Shown here: positions 35,966-49,191 of the stretch, in pieces
Numbering within the stretch: position 1 is the stretch's first letter
How the letters are laid out: the number at the start of each line of letters is the position of its first letter
NCBI RefSeq assembly: GCF_048544455.1
Contig: NC_133537.1
Location: forward strand, 19,281,541 to 19,345,540
DNA from: Silene latifolia
Lineage: Eukaryota > Streptophyta > Magnoliopsida > Caryophyllales > Caryophyllaceae
Direction of reading: 5' to 3'
Length of the DNA stretch: 64,000 bases
Notes under the pieces: model-generated
Seen by the model: the letters and a program-made list of their open reading frames with translations, nothing else
What the model was told of the DNA's origin: nothing
Database searches by the model: none
Made by a program: the position numbers and the translations under genes

Positions 35966-38168
35966 TTGATTTACTTTTCTAAAAAGACACTTTTTTTTGC
36001 TTTCGTTAAACTTTCTTTTTATTGCTTTTGTATGCGCGAGACTTCGCTCTAATTCAGTTTGCTTAGGATTTAAAGACCTTTAGACTGTTACTTTGAGTTT
36101 TTGCGCAATTTTGGGCGCGTTATTATGTGCATTTACAGGTTTATAGACCATATTAGCTTGAGTCATTGAGCTAATTCGAAGAAATCAGAACTTACAGCAG
36201 GTTTCTCAGTCGATCGACTGGCCATCTTGGTCGATCGACTGACTGCAACAGTTACAGAAGCTACTGTTCGTGTCACCCTGGTCGATCGACTGGGTGATGT
36301 GGTCGATCGACCGCCCAGCACTGCTGTACCTGTTTTCGATCACTTCCCTGCTGTGTTTGCGGAATTGAGGGAGTCTTCTCTCCACTTTATTCTCCAACAT
36401 ATTTCTGTTTTCTTCCGTTTTTTAATTTTTGCACATAATTACCGCTTCAACATTGCTTTCTCGGAATTTTGCGTGGTTATTTTTGTCTTTTCAGGTACTT
36501 ATTGGTAGCACTGCTGGCTACTGAAACCTCCTAGCCCACGCTGGTTTGGGGAGATTTCCTTTTTGTTGCGCTTAAAGTCTTGTGAGTTTCCGAGTTTAAT
36601 CTCATGTCTTATTTAGTTAATTTTATCGCAAATTCCCGTTTCCCTTTTATTTCATTACATGATTTTGCACAATGGGGACATTGTGTGATTTGGTTTGGGG
36701 AAGGGTTTTGCGTTGCATTCACATGTTCTATTGCATTTCTGTTTCACGTTTATTGCTTTTCAGTGTGCATTTGTTTTTTCATTTCATATATAAATTAAAA
36801 ATTTCAAAAATTGAAAAATTTCAAAAAAAATTCAAAAATGCATGTTTATTTTAGCATATAGGTTGAGTCGGAACGGTAGTATTTCCATGATGACATTGCA
36901 TTTTCAGCTGTTTTATGCCTGAGCCTTGCTTAATTGACATGTTATTAGTAGAATCAATATGCATAGTCTAGGAGTTTTCGTTAAATTTCTTGCTGAACTT
37001 TAGACTTGACTTGAATTTTTGGCAAACTACTTATATTTCTGAGGTTTAGAGCCTATAGCTGGTGTCATTCATGACCAGTTTATCTAGGATGTGAGTAGTC
37101 ACTCCTTATAAGACATGTTTCATAAATTTGCATAAATATGAACTTAATCTACTTAATTCCCGTATGCATTCGGTTTGTGGTTTGTTGACACATGTGGAAG
37201 AGGTTTCCTTTATTCATTTTGCCCATAAGCTCCACACTGCCAAAAATAGCCTTTTGTCCCTTTTACTACATCCTATATTCAGCCTGCCTTTGTCAAGCTA
37301 GTAGTATTAGTCTTTGGGAATGTTCTTATTATTTTTGGTTGCATATGCTCTTATTGAGATAATGTTGGATGAAAGAATGAAGGAGGAAAAAGAATGAAGG
37401 AGGAGAAAAAAAAGAAAAAAAGAGTTCGAAAAAATAAGAGGTCAGTCGATCGACTGAACCCAGTGGTCGATCGACTGAGTACTGCAGCAGAAAAAGAAAA
37501 TTCGAATATCATATGGTTGGAGTTTTGATTCGTTGGTGATTTTACTCCCGTGTTGTATTTATATCATTTGGGGAGTTACATCTATTGGAGATTGTGAGTT
37601 TAGTGCTTGATAATTAGCACTGGTTTTATTGAAAATCTTGAGCAAGAAGTTGGATGTTGTCATATGGTTTTTTTTAGGTACTAGCTTGATCACCTATGCC
37701 TCCACATTACCATAATTGTTTAGCCTCTTCTTACCCATACCTCACATATCCATATTTACCTCGGCATGTGTCATGGTCCTTTGTTTGGTTGGAATGCATA
37801 TGTACGGTTGTAGAGATTATTTTCATATTAGACCGCAGGCATGTTCTTATAGGTCGTAGTTAGGTGAATGTCACTACAAAATGAATTCTTTCTATCTTAT
37901 ACATTATTCACCTGTGCTTATGAGTGATTTGAGCGACCCGTGAGAGTCCATAATGATAAGTCTCTACAGTTGACGGTTCAGCAGTTTCTGACGACTTCAT
38001 AACTCGTTTGCATGATTCATATTGCTAGTTGATTGTTAGTTGTTGCATTAAACTGGTTTAGGCTTTACAGTTTGCATTTCGTACTGAGGATGAAATCATT
38101 CCAATTAGGTTTTAGGATCGAGTCTTGTTCTTGCTTGGGGACAAGCAAGGGTTTGGTTTGGCGAAGTT
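35966..38168 (+). other. Internal noncoding region of element C
   Basis: About 2.2 kb without a credible coding frame. It holds three further palindrome pairs (cores at 36209/36230, 36281/36302 and 37445/37466). A stretch at 37364-37440 is an A- and G-rich run. The last 40 bp before the 3' LTR are G-rich (TTGGGGACAAGCAAGGG) and may include the purine tract. Confidence 0.6.
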
Positions 38169-39688
38169 TGATGCGTGTCTTTTATATGATGTTTTACACC
38201 CTATTTTACACGCATTTCAGAGCTCATTTATGTAGTTTACGCTACTATTTGCCCCATTTCGTCTACTTTCGTATTTTCATGTAATATTGCAGATTATTGC
38301 GAAAATGAATAGATATCGGGCCAAATTCGTCCCTAAGTACCTTGCATTGCATTTGACGTGAAGTATTCACTCAAGAAACGAACTTGATGCGCATTTCGAG
38401 GCCTGAAAGATGACTTTACGTGGCTTTTTGGAGCAAACTACCAGCTACAGTGGTCGATCGACTGCCCTGTATGGTCGATCGACCAGAGCACGACTTACAG
38501 AAGCTACTGTACAGCGTAGGTTGGTCGATTGACCGGACCCAGTGGTCGATCGACCAAGCCGTTAATTCTGACGTGAATTAATAGAACGAGAATTTCGAAG
38601 CCCATTGTAATTAGGTTTAGGAATAAGACTTGCGTAATATTTCTATATAACGTAACCAGGTTTTTCAGAATGATCATCAAGTCATATATCATCAGTTTGA
38701 GAAAAACAATTAGGGTTTGCATTCAAGTTTAGCATTAGATTTCTTAATCATTCAATACAATCGGTTTTGTTGGTTTATTTTCGTTCGTACTTTCAATTCT
38801 TCCTCCTGTTTTCATACGGTATTCCTCTGTTCTATTATTCAGTTTACTGCTTTAATTTGTTCATAGCTAGAATTGTTAGGTTAGAATTCCCAAAGCCAAT
38901 TGTCATTTTATGTTAATTGTTCATTTAGTAAATTTAATCATGAATTCAGTATCTTTATTCGTTAATCTTGTTGTTGTTTTTATCGTAAACATGAGTAGCT
39001 AAATACCCTGTGCTAGGATGTAGGGAATCTGTAGAAGTAGGCGGCGTAGAATAGTATACCTGAATCGTGCCATGGTCGATCGACCGCATACCCTGGTCGA
39101 TCAACTGGCCACGTGAGATCAGTTTCGTTTTAGTTAATTTAATTTCTATTTTTGACGAATCGAGTGCACGCGACTAGTTGAATGGTTAGGAATTGACCGA
39201 CCCGGTAAGATCGAAAGATATGGGAGGGAAATAGACTACTTAATTGAGACGACTAAATTAATAAGATCGAGAGATAAGTTAATTTAGACTTTTAAATCAC
39301 TTTTCAGGACGAAAGTTAGCATTAGTGATATTAGGGACCCGTAGCTAGATCGAAAGATGGTACCTGTTAAGAATGGACCGATAGGACTTCTTATTTTCCC
39401 GTCTCACGTGATTATCTCAGACTTGTCTAGGATACTACCGCCGAAACTATAGTGAACCGACCATCTTAGCATCCTTTTATTATTTGATTTCATCCATTTC
39501 TTTAGTTTACTTTTATTGCATTTAGTTATAGTTTCACTCAAATCAAATCCCCCTCACAATTGTTACCTTAGACTAGAATTAGACAACTATAAATTGCATC
39601 ACCTCTCTGTGGTTCGACCCTGACTGCCACTAGCTATAGTAGTAGTTTGGATTTATAAATTTATCTTTGGTACTCTACGACGGTATCA
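38169..39688 (+). repeat. 3' LTR of element C
   Basis: 1,520 bp, collinear with 33914-35433 without length change. The palindrome pairs are at 38453/38474, 38524/38545 and 39075/39096; two of the six cores have one substitution. Confidence 0.95.
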
Positions 39689-39693
39689 GAGAG

Positions 39694-42600
39694 GTTAAGA
39701 AGCCGGAAGGGGAAGAAGGGGTAGACAACCTCGAATTGGTGGCATGGAGACAATGTAATGCTATGTTACGAGCATGGCTAAGGAACGTGATCGACCCGAA
39801 ATTACACCCGAGTATCACTTTCTCGTTGCCAATAGCAGAAGTTTGGGAGGAATTAAAGAGCCGTTTTTCGGCTGAGAATGCTCCAAGGGTGCATCAGTTG
39901 AAAGGAGAACTCAACGAGTGCAAACAAGGACGACAATCCATCGTTGAATATTACACTCGCTTAAAGACGATATGGGATGAACTCGGAAATTACAGTCGAG
40001 TACCCAAGTGCACCTGTGGAGCCGCAACAATGATAACAAAGGAGGGAGAAGAAGAGAAAGTTCATCAATTCTTGATGGGCCTAGACACCGGTTTATACGG
40101 TAATATTCGTTCAAATTTATTGATGGAAGACCCGATTACATCTCTCACTCGAGCATATGCTTTAATCTTGAGGGAAGAGAGACATACAAATGTGACAAAG
40201 ATAAAGGAAGAGAAGAATGAGGCAGCCATGGCTGCCAAGTTGTATGGAACAGGCAGAGGTCGAGGCATGACCAGTAGACAGAACAATGAAGAAGAAGACA
40301 CGCCGCCACCGCAATGCACTCACTGTGGTAAATACTATCACACAGAGGACAATTTCTACGATAAGCATGGGTATGAGGCGGTTAAGAGTCGAGGTCGTGG
40401 TCGTCGAGGAGGCGTAAACAATCGTGGAAATTATGGACGCGGTAGAGGACGCGGAAATCAGCAGAATGCTTTCCAAGCTAATGCCGTGGGAAACTCGTCA
40501 GGGGCAGGAGCAAAGGAAACAGAGGCAGGAAAACAGAATTTGCCTTTCACCAATGACGAGATAGAACGTCTCCGTACTCTTTTAAATAGCAGCCCGGAAG
40601 GTAGTGACAAACTCACAGGTATGCACATTAATATTGCTAGTGAATGGTTAATCGACAGCGGTGCTTCCCATCACATGACGGGGAAGCGAGAACGGCTCAA
40701 GAACACATGGACGGAGAAACCGTCACTTGTTGGTCTACCTGATGGTAGAAGTGTCGAAGCAAGAGAACACGGAGAAATTATTTCGAACGATAATTTTGTG
40801 CTCAAAGACGTTCTTTTCGTCCCATCATTAACATGTGATTTAATTTTTGTCCGTCAATTAATAAAAGAGAATAATTGTGTAGTAACGTTCTACCCCGACT
40901 ATTGTGTTATGCAGTACCAGTCTACGAGGACGGAGATTGGACAGGGTGAGCATCGAGATGGGGTATATCATTATCATCCAAAGAAAGTCGAGGTGGTGGC
41001 ATCTTTATCAAAGGAGGATCGACTGTGGCATAAAAGACTTGGACACCCGTCAAGTAGTATACTGTCTCAATTTTCTTCTTTAGTTGGTTGCAATTTAAAA
41101 TGGAATTCTAGTCATATTTGTGACCCTTGTTGTAGGGCAAAACAAACCCGTTCTCCTTTTCGACTCAATAATAAGAGGTGTGATGTCTTGTTTGGATTAA
41201 TTCATTGTGACATATGGGGTAAATATCGGGTAGCTAGCCTATCACGCGCTCAATATTTTTTTACCATTATCGATGACCACAGTCGGGCAGTGTGGGTATA
41301 TCTTATGAAAGAAAAGAGTGAAGCGGGGGAATTGCTAAGAGTTTTTTGTCAAATGGTTAAAACCCAATTTGCAAAATGTATTAAAATCGTCCAAAGTGAC
41401 AATGGAACTGAGTTTTTATCCGGTCCCATGAAGTATTTTTACGAAGAAAATGGGATGGTTTTTCAATCTAGTAACATTGACACGCCACAACAAAATGGAC
41501 GAGTCGAGAGAAAACATCGACACATACTTGAGAAGGCGAGAGCAATACGATTTCAAGCTGACTTACCCATACAATTTTGAGGAGAATGTATATTAACATC
41601 AGCCTATCTAATAAATAGAACCCCAACACCTCTCCTCCAAGGTCGAACCCCGTATGAAGTTTTGCACAATAATAAACCCGACTTAAATGGTTTGAAGGTA
41701 TTCGGATGTCTTTGCTACACCCATAGCAAAGATAAACCACGAGACAAGTTCGGGGAAAGGGGCAAACGTTGTGTATTCTTGGGTTACCCACATGGCAAAA
41801 AGGGATGGAAGATATACGATTTAAAGGAAAAACAGATGTTTGCATCAAGAGACGTAATTTTATTTGAACATGTATTTCCTTTTTCTAATGGCATCGATAC
41901 AAACGTGTCTCCACACAATAAAAATGATAATGCAAAAGATACTGCCACTTGCCCGGAAACACAAGAAATTATCAATAATGACAACTCGGATCATCAACTG
42001 TCCCCTAAAGTAAGGGGGAGTGAGCAGAATGGACAAAACACCCATAGAAATTGAAGGGCAGAGTACAGACGGAGGTAATGAAGTGGCTGATGATGTTCCC
42101 ACTATCGAGAATGACACGGGAAATGAAGAGGAGGCAGTAAGGCTTGGTAGAGGAGCAAGAGAAAAATCCGAGCCCGCATGGAAGAAAGACTACTACTGCA
42201 AATCAACTAGAGTTATAAACCCCACTTGACAAGCTCATCACGCCCAAAGAAGGTCCTCCAAGACAGGTACTCGTCATCCTTTAGTAAATTACGTTATTAC
42301 CAATTATTTTTTTGATTCCCACAGAGAATTTCTAGCTGCAATAGATGAGATCAAAGAACCGGGTAATTATAGCGAGGCAGCCAGACATTCGAAATGGAGG
42401 GATGAAATGCGTAAAGAGATTGATGCATTGGAAGGCAATGAGACTTGGAAAATTGTTGAATTACCAAATGGAAAGAAAGCTATTGGGTGCAAATGGGTGT
42501 ATAAAGTCAAGTACAAGGCGGATGGGACAATTGAGCGGTACAAAGCTAGACTCGTAGCACAAGGGTTCACGCAAATTGAGGGAGTTGATTACCATGAGAC

Positions 42601-43891
42601 GTATGCGCCAGTCGCCAAAATGACTAGTGTTCGGTGTATGCTAGCAGTAGCCGTGGCAAAGGGTTGGAATATCGAACAACTAGACGTGAACAATGCTTTT
42701 TTACACGGGGAACTCGAAGAAGAAGTGTATATGAAAATACCACAAGGATTCGAATGAAAGGAAGGCAACAAGGTATGTAAATTATTGAAATCAATTTATG
42801 CTTTAAAACAAGCATCCCGTAATTGGTTCGCAAAGTTAACTACATCCTTGAAGCGGTATGGTTTTGTGCAATCACTAGCTGACTATTCGTTGTTCACACT
42901 CAACAAAGATAGAATTTTTATTGGTGTCTTGGTCTATGTTGACGACATGATAGTCGTAAGCAACAATAGTGCAGCATGTAATGCGTTCAAGAAATTCCTT
43001 AATGACAGTTTCGGTGTTAAGGACTTGGGTCGTCTCAAGTATTTCTTGGGCATTTAAGTAGCACATGGGTCGAAGGGTTTATTCTTGAACCAAAGGAAGT
43101 ATGCATTGGGGATAATAGAAGAAACAGGCATGACGGGATCAAAGCCTGTACATACACCCATTCAACAAAATCATAATTTGGCATTTGCAAGTGGCTACGT
43201 ACTGAGAGATATGATGAAGTATAGACGACTTGTGGGCGGGTTAGTTTATCTTACAATAACACGGCCTGATCTTGTGTATGCGGTGCATGTCCTATCACAG
43301 TTTATGAATGAACCTCGAAAGGAACATTGGGATGCAGCATTGCGAGTTGTGAAGTATGTTAAGATGAATCCGAGTGTGGGAATTGTTTTAAAACGGGATT
43401 CGGATATGCAGTTGAGAGGTTATTGTGATTCTGATTGGGCAAGATGCCCGTTGACAAGAAGGTCTTTAAGCGGATATATTGTGTCTCTTGGTAACTCGCC
43501 AATATCATGGCGGGCTAAGAAACAAGTTACGGTTTCCAAGTCAACGGCGGAAACAGAATATCGAGCAATGGCAGCCGTCACAAGTGAGTTAATTTGGGTC
43601 AAGTCCTTCCTTGCTTCGTTGGGAGTTTTTCATATGAAACCAATGAGATTATTTTGCGATAATCAAGCTGCAATTCACATTGCGAGAATCCCGGTGTTTC
43701 ACGATCGTACAAAGCATATTGAAATCGATTGTCATTTCGTTCGACAACACTTGGTTAACAAGACGATAGCCACATTTCACGTTCGTAGCAAAGAGCAAAT
43801 AGCAGACTTATTTACAAAGGCGCTAGGGGGTGAAGCGTATGAGCATTTGCTATACAAGTTGGGACTTGGCTTACCAAGTGCTCCAACTTGA
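39694..43891 (+). pseudogene. Gag-Pol region of copia element D
   Basis: Domains in order: the rest of Gag with a CX2C-type knuckle region near 40312-40372 and an RGRGR-rich tail; protease (WLIDSGASHHMTG, about 40645-40685); the pre-integrase segment (LWHKRLGHPSS, about 41023); the integrase core (FTIIDDHSRAVW, VQSDNGTEF, NGRVERKHR, about 41200-41520); RT ([14 protein letters not shown] near 42485 and YVDDM near 42936); RNase H (YCDSDWARC near 43420, STAETEYRAM near 43541). This order, with integrase before RT, defines Ty1/copia. All domains are represented. A handful of breaks make it a fossil. Confidence 0.9.
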
Positions 43892-43898
43892 GGGGGAG

Positions 43899-44102
43899 TG
43901 AAAGAATATGGTCTATATTGTATCCTTGTGTATCAAGTATATAATCTTTTTTTGTTATAGTGTATAATATCTTTTCCTTATTCTTAGAGATAGTTTTCTT
44001 CTATGGGAGTCTCAACTAGATTGTATATATACATCATGTATTGTTCTTCATATTAATAAGAACGATTAACCTTTCAATACTTCACTGATCTTTCGTTTAT
44101 CA
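43899..44102 (+). repeat. 3' LTR of copia element D
   Basis: 204 bp, TGAAAGAATATGG to TCGTTTATCA, preceded by the purine tract GAGGGGGAG. Confidence 0.92.
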
Positions 44103-44170
44103 GAAAGTCCAATTACAGATATGATATAATAAAAGTCTAATTACAGATATGATATAATGAAAGCCCAATT
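44103..44170. repeat. Short tandem repeat next to element D
   Basis: A unit of about 31 bp (AAGTCCAATTACAGATATGAT and so on) is repeated twice with a third partial copy. The 5' flank of element D (33410-33436) contains a related partial unit, so D seems to have landed inside this small array. Confidence 0.5.
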
Positions 44171-47100
44171 ATAACCAAATTCATTTAGGCGGGAAAATTT
44201 GGGAAATCTCTTATTCTTTTAGTATAAAGGGGAGAATTTAAGGGGGATTATATTGAGTACCATTCCGTAGTGATAGATGTGCTTATATTTTTTTTTTTTT
44301 TAAATAAACGACCGATGGATTAGTACTACTTAATTTCAACTACTAATTCAGTTAGTCACCAAAAAAAAAAAAACCTATGAATTCAGTTAACAATATATAC
44401 TAATCATTATTGTTGGTATACAACTATAAACTAACAGATCAAACCGCCATAATTAGTTTTGTACCTACCTGAATCAAAGAGGGGCCATCAACAATACTAA
44501 AAGCCGATCATCGGTCAAGGTCACTTAGATTATCAATCATTAAACTAATAATGTGAAACATAAATAAATTGTACCCCATTTAAATTATTAATGTCATTGA
44601 TTATGTGGGATTGTGTTGTTTATTAATGTATGAGTTCATTCCTTGTATTGTCGATTATTTTAGTCATTTAAAAATATGAGCAATATTATTATTATTGTTG
44701 CATGGAAAATAATCCAATTAGGAGCGCGTCTGTTAAACTAAATTATTAGGGCATTCCAAATTGTACTGCGTATTCCATAAATAACTGATTACTGGTTAGC
44801 TTGTTTGCGTCTGAATTTTTAAGATCTCTATGATACTGATTATGATGAGGACAGGTATCTCTTTTTTATTGTACTACTTAATCCGTTCCAATAATATGTC
44901 TACCTTATAAAGTACTTTGTACTCTATTTACTAAGGTAATCAAATGATTCAGATTGAGGGAGTCTTTATTTATCAAGGTTGACAAATGATTCAGATCGAG
45001 GGAGTCTTTAATTGGTAAAGTTATGAAAAATGATACTCATAACCTGAATTCAGAACCGTGAACATCAAAATAGCTCTTATAGCTCCTTTCAGAACCAAAT
45101 CAAATTAAAAAAAAAAAAAAAAAAGAACAAGTCAATACTTCAAATGTATATGGGCTTCCATTATTGATGGTAGCATTATTGGAAAGTAAAGGTGGTAAAA
45201 GCTGTCTGGTCTTGAGAAATTTGAAGAGGTTGTCACCCAATTTAATAGAACTAAGAGACAGTGATTTACTAGAACCGGCTAGACGCAATTGAGGCCAACT
45301 CATTATAACCAAAACTGATCAGATTGACCTCTGAGTCAATCCTGGTAATAATCAACCTAATACTAAAAATGGAGTAATTTCAATATTAACTAATTAATTA
45401 AAAAAGATTGTCGCCATTTAATTTATTGATTTTAACTTACACAAAAGAAATTAAATAAAGACTCCATATTAAAAGTCTAATTAACAGTTAAATTGTCTAT
45501 TATAATAACTTGACCACGTTAAAACTTAATTAACTGTCTTTGACCAGACATGTCACGTGATCCAAAACCAAACCCAACTCGATCCAAAATGCGATATCGT
45601 CTAGACAAATCAAAACCTAAACTCAATGACCTGACCCGCTTTGAATCAATCACCCTTAACTAAATTTTAGAATCAAGCAATCTATACAAAATAAAATACT
45701 TTTAGGTAGAAATTGATTTTAATACTATTGAAATGCAAAATTTCTAATTAAATTTAAGTAAGTCAAAATATTGCATGCATGCATAATGGACGAGATTTGT
45801 AGATTTGTTGATGGGTGAGTTAGGAAGTGAGAAGAAAAAGTGTATCGAGGAAGTGACCTATGTTTGGTAGTTTTCAACGTTCATGTATATTATTAGAATT
45901 ACTAGTTATTCTATAATGAGTAAGCTATAGGGATAGTGTGTACATAGTCGCAGTAGCAAATCTCCCAAATACCTGGTTTCACTAACCTTAGTACTAACTA
46001 GTGAGGGACAGCTACTCAATGCTTTAAGTTCATGTTTGATACTAATTGGGAATGTCGGGTACATATTTTCTTGCGGCTTTGCCCTTTCTACTTTACACTT
46101 GTAGCTTTAAAGGTTGCTAGCTTCATCAAGTTGTATACTCCATGAAACTTCCCTAGCTCGATCCTTTTCTATAGGTGTTGTACTAATAACTAATGTACTA
46201 AAGAGACGTAATTATTGCTTCATGATCTATTATTGTGAATTGCATGACTCGAAGTGAAGAGTTTACGGGAGATATTCAGTTAACTAGATAAGTATTGCTC
46301 ATTCCTTTGACCCGCAGTAAACTGTCGTAAGGTACTATGTTCCTACCTTGCGAGGAAATAAAATTTGGGGACCAAAGGACAGGTGAACTAGTAGTGAAGA
46401 CAGATTAACCTCCTTGTATGTATTTTTTGTTGATAAGATTTTCACGCGCTATTTTATGTTGGAACTTATCATAAAATGCTCACAAAATTCTGTTTTATTA
46501 TTTCAGACCAAAATAGTCCAATTGAAACAAGAATTTTCGTAATCATTATACAGTGCTCACATCATAATCTTTCAGTATAAACGAAATTATATCAAATGCT
46601 GATGTAATTATCACGTGGTCATTCTAGTGGTATACTAAATTTGTCCCTTACCACTTCTCTCATATCAATCATATTATTGTTCTCCCAATCACAAGTCACA
46701 ACAATTGAATTAATGAAGAAAACTCTGACAAATAAAATTCCTCGAGAAACAATGAAAAACATACAAACTAAGACCTCATCCTCTAATATTCCTCCAAGGA
46801 GACATGGTCATGCCTCTTTTGGACCCCATGTATAATGTTTTCATAACACTAAACCCTAATTCCCTACCTACAAGATCACATACCTGGTTTTAAATATGGA
46901 GCAGGTTACTATTTTCGATAAATATTTTTTCGACTCTAACTTTTCATTTAAATGGGTTACATATTTGTTTTAATTGACACATTTAATACGTTGTTTGTGT
47001 AAGATATCCTTACACAAGAATAATAACTAGGTAAAAATAAAAGAAAATTATTCATGTTCAAAATCTTCTAGCTTAACATCATGTCTTGTTAAGTAAGAGT

Positions 47101-49188
47101 ATCTAAGCGCATTAGCCTAGAAACATAAATTGTTAACCGTATGCATAGTTTGATGGTTATCAGATAAATATATAACCGAGTATTTACCAAAAACGTACCA
47201 ATAAAATAATAGCGATTACAGAATTCCTTGGTATAAAATATAGGAAGATCAAGTTGATCATCACATAATAATTAGGCAATTTCATACAAAAATAATTAGG
47301 CCTTGACCAAACATCATGGGGCGGCATGTCAAGGCTACCAGTTATCGTTCTGATTGTGACCAAAACATGTGGGGAATAATTGATATGCACCCACCAAACT
47401 CTATACTAAATTAGACAAGCAGGTGATCATGATGAATAGCTTATTTCCCAAACAGTATCTTAAATTCTTCCCTTATCATTTTACAAGATTTTCAAGTGTA
47501 ACCAAAATTCCATAGGAGATTTGATTTGATTTGATTTGATTTTCATCATCTAATATTGTAAGCATGATAATGTCTAATGACACAAATACTTCATCGATTT
47601 TTTTTACATACATCGGTCTCATATTTTAAAACACACGCGTTTTTACTGATATATATTCAACATCTCTTCAAATTAAATATATAAGTAAATAACTAAATAT
47701 CGTGCGAACTTGATAATATGTCACGTAAGTCTTTCTTGGCTTACAAACCATGACACGACTTTTTTCGTCTTAATCATTTTAGTTTAGATTTCTTTACCTA
47801 AACATAGTTACCAGGAGTTACTAGTAATTAAGGATGAAAAAAAAATAGAATTGTATTTTTAAGAAATCATCAAAAGACTGAAAAGAATCAAATACATGAA
47901 ATTTAGCTTGGTTAGAAAAAAATTGACATTCTCTGATCAATTGGGTTCCTACCCAATAAAAAAATAGGTTGGGTCGTCACGCCGTTCTTGTCACCAAATC
48001 ATGCCTGTGTCCTATAATAGGAGATTAAAATGGTGGACATATTAGTGTTGCTATGTCGACCAAGTTTACTAGCACATGCCATATGTATCATGTGATATGT
48101 GACTACATGACAGCCATATTCTGGAGCTATTTCCCTTGTGTTTATGAACACTGTACTACTACCATCTCAAAACTAAAACTCTAGATTTTAGAGTTATTGT
48201 TTAAACAAGAGTCGGTTTTACAATAATTTTTTCATGGTGCTATGGTAGGTGAAACTATATTAGTAACTAGGTCTAGCCTTTAGAAATGATCTTAATTCGA
48301 AAATGAGCCACACCCAATGACCGTTTACGGCCATAGGAAGTGAAATAACTAGATTTGAAAGACTGAGTTGACGATATTAAATTTGAAATTATAATTACTG
48401 TATCCACATAAAAAATGACAATCAGTGTATATAGTAAACATGGCCCAAAATTAATGAATTACCTTCAGAATAAATAATATTTTACCAGGACTAAAATGAC
48501 TCATTTATCAAACTAGATCAAGTTAACCCCCACATAATTCGAAGTGCATAAATATCTATGATGAACTTCACCCAAAATCACTCTAACCCTTACATGACTA
48601 GAATGACTCTAATCCTTACGCGACTAGAATAACTCATTTACTAGGTCTTACTTAATTACATATATTTCTCGGACATTATAGATTTATAGGCATCGGATTT
48701 GAATAGATGAAAATGTAATCACCAATTCACCATGAACTTTAAACTTGATAGTTGCACTGGTATAGACTTATAGACCACTTAATGAGCATGAGACACGGCC
48801 TAAATACAATGATGTTGACTTTCCACTTTGACCTTATCATTTGGTTATTTCAGGACAAAATACAACTACTCTGAAAGTAACGTTTAGTTCTTGGACTTGT
48901 ACACCAATTATAGATTACGTAGTATAAGACCATAATACGAAATGGTACATTTCTCTTTAGTCAATAGTCATTGAATGTGACTGAATGGGACTGAAAGTGA
49001 CCAAATTAACTTGGTTTGCTTGATTTGATTACGCGGATACTCATTTTTCATATCCCATAATGGATGTCGAATTTAGCTATTACAAATCGAAAAATATCTA
49101 TATAACCTTCCAAATACAAAAGGAATATTTTATCTTTTTTCTTTTTTTTTTTTGATGAAAACATATGGAATATTTCATGATCCGACAC
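44171..49188. other. Gene-poor intergenic region
   Basis: I find no convincing gene in these 5 kb. It holds decayed Stowaway-like ends (44880-45010, including two copies of ATTCAGATYGAGGGAGTC), homopolymer runs (44289-44302 and 45105-45124), an (ATTTG)5 microsatellite at about 47518-47545, a short imperfect tandem duplication at 48570-48640, and a dispersed repeat at 46430-46545 that recurs at 49960-50160. Confidence 0.5.
47518..47545. repeat. (ATTTG)n microsatellite
   Basis: Five perfect GATTT units in a row within AT-rich intergenic DNA. Confidence 0.8.
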
Positions 49189-49191
49189 TTA

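Larger units (their letters stand above)
33914..39688 (+). mobile_element. Non-autonomous Athila/Tat-like LTR retrotransposon (element C)
   Basis: This 5,775-bp element has two LTRs of exactly 1,520 bp and a perfect GAGAG duplication (33909-33913 and 39689-39693). It inserted into the gag of copia D. The LTRs start TGATGCGTG, as in Athila element E. The primer site matches tRNA-Asp (TGGCGCCGTTGCCGGGGA), as in Athila, Tat and Ogre elements. The internal 2.7 kb has no protease, RT, RNase H or integrase, only one short open frame of unknown kind. About 25 differences between LTRs by eye (about 1.6%) suggest an age on the order of one million years at usual plant rates. Its structure looks whole for a non-autonomous (LARD-like) element. 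Confidence 0.93.
33437..44102 (+). mobile_element. Ty1/copia element D, broken, carrying element C
   Basis: A copia retrotransposon of about 4.9 kb (net of element C) has short LTRs of about 205 bp. The order is 5' LTR, primer site, gag (interrupted by element C), protease, integrase, RT, RNase H, a purine tract (GAGGGGGAG) and 3' LTR. Flanking 5-mers are AAAAG (33432-33436) and GAAAG (44103-44107), so the target duplication differs at one base. LTRs differ at about three to four of 204 positions (under 2%). The coding part is nearly complete in domain content but has a handful of breaks. The Gag has a Retrotran_gag_3/UBN2-like N-terminus. Confidence 0.92.

Noticed and set aside
39667-39693. 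Apparent start of a long open frame for copia D
   Set aside because: The frame opens inside the 3' LTR of element C with a non-ATG codon. The true Gag start is at 33709 on the other side of C.
45100-45312. 70-residue minus-strand frame with serine- and leucine-rich text
   Set aside because: It ends in a homopolymer-encoded phenylalanine run, has no family signature and no supporting exons nearby.
46641-46835. Open frame resembling a small secreted peptide precursor
   Set aside because: The hydrophobic start depends on a TTG initiation codon. The first ATG gives only 40 residues without a signal peptide, and no known peptide-hormone motif is present.
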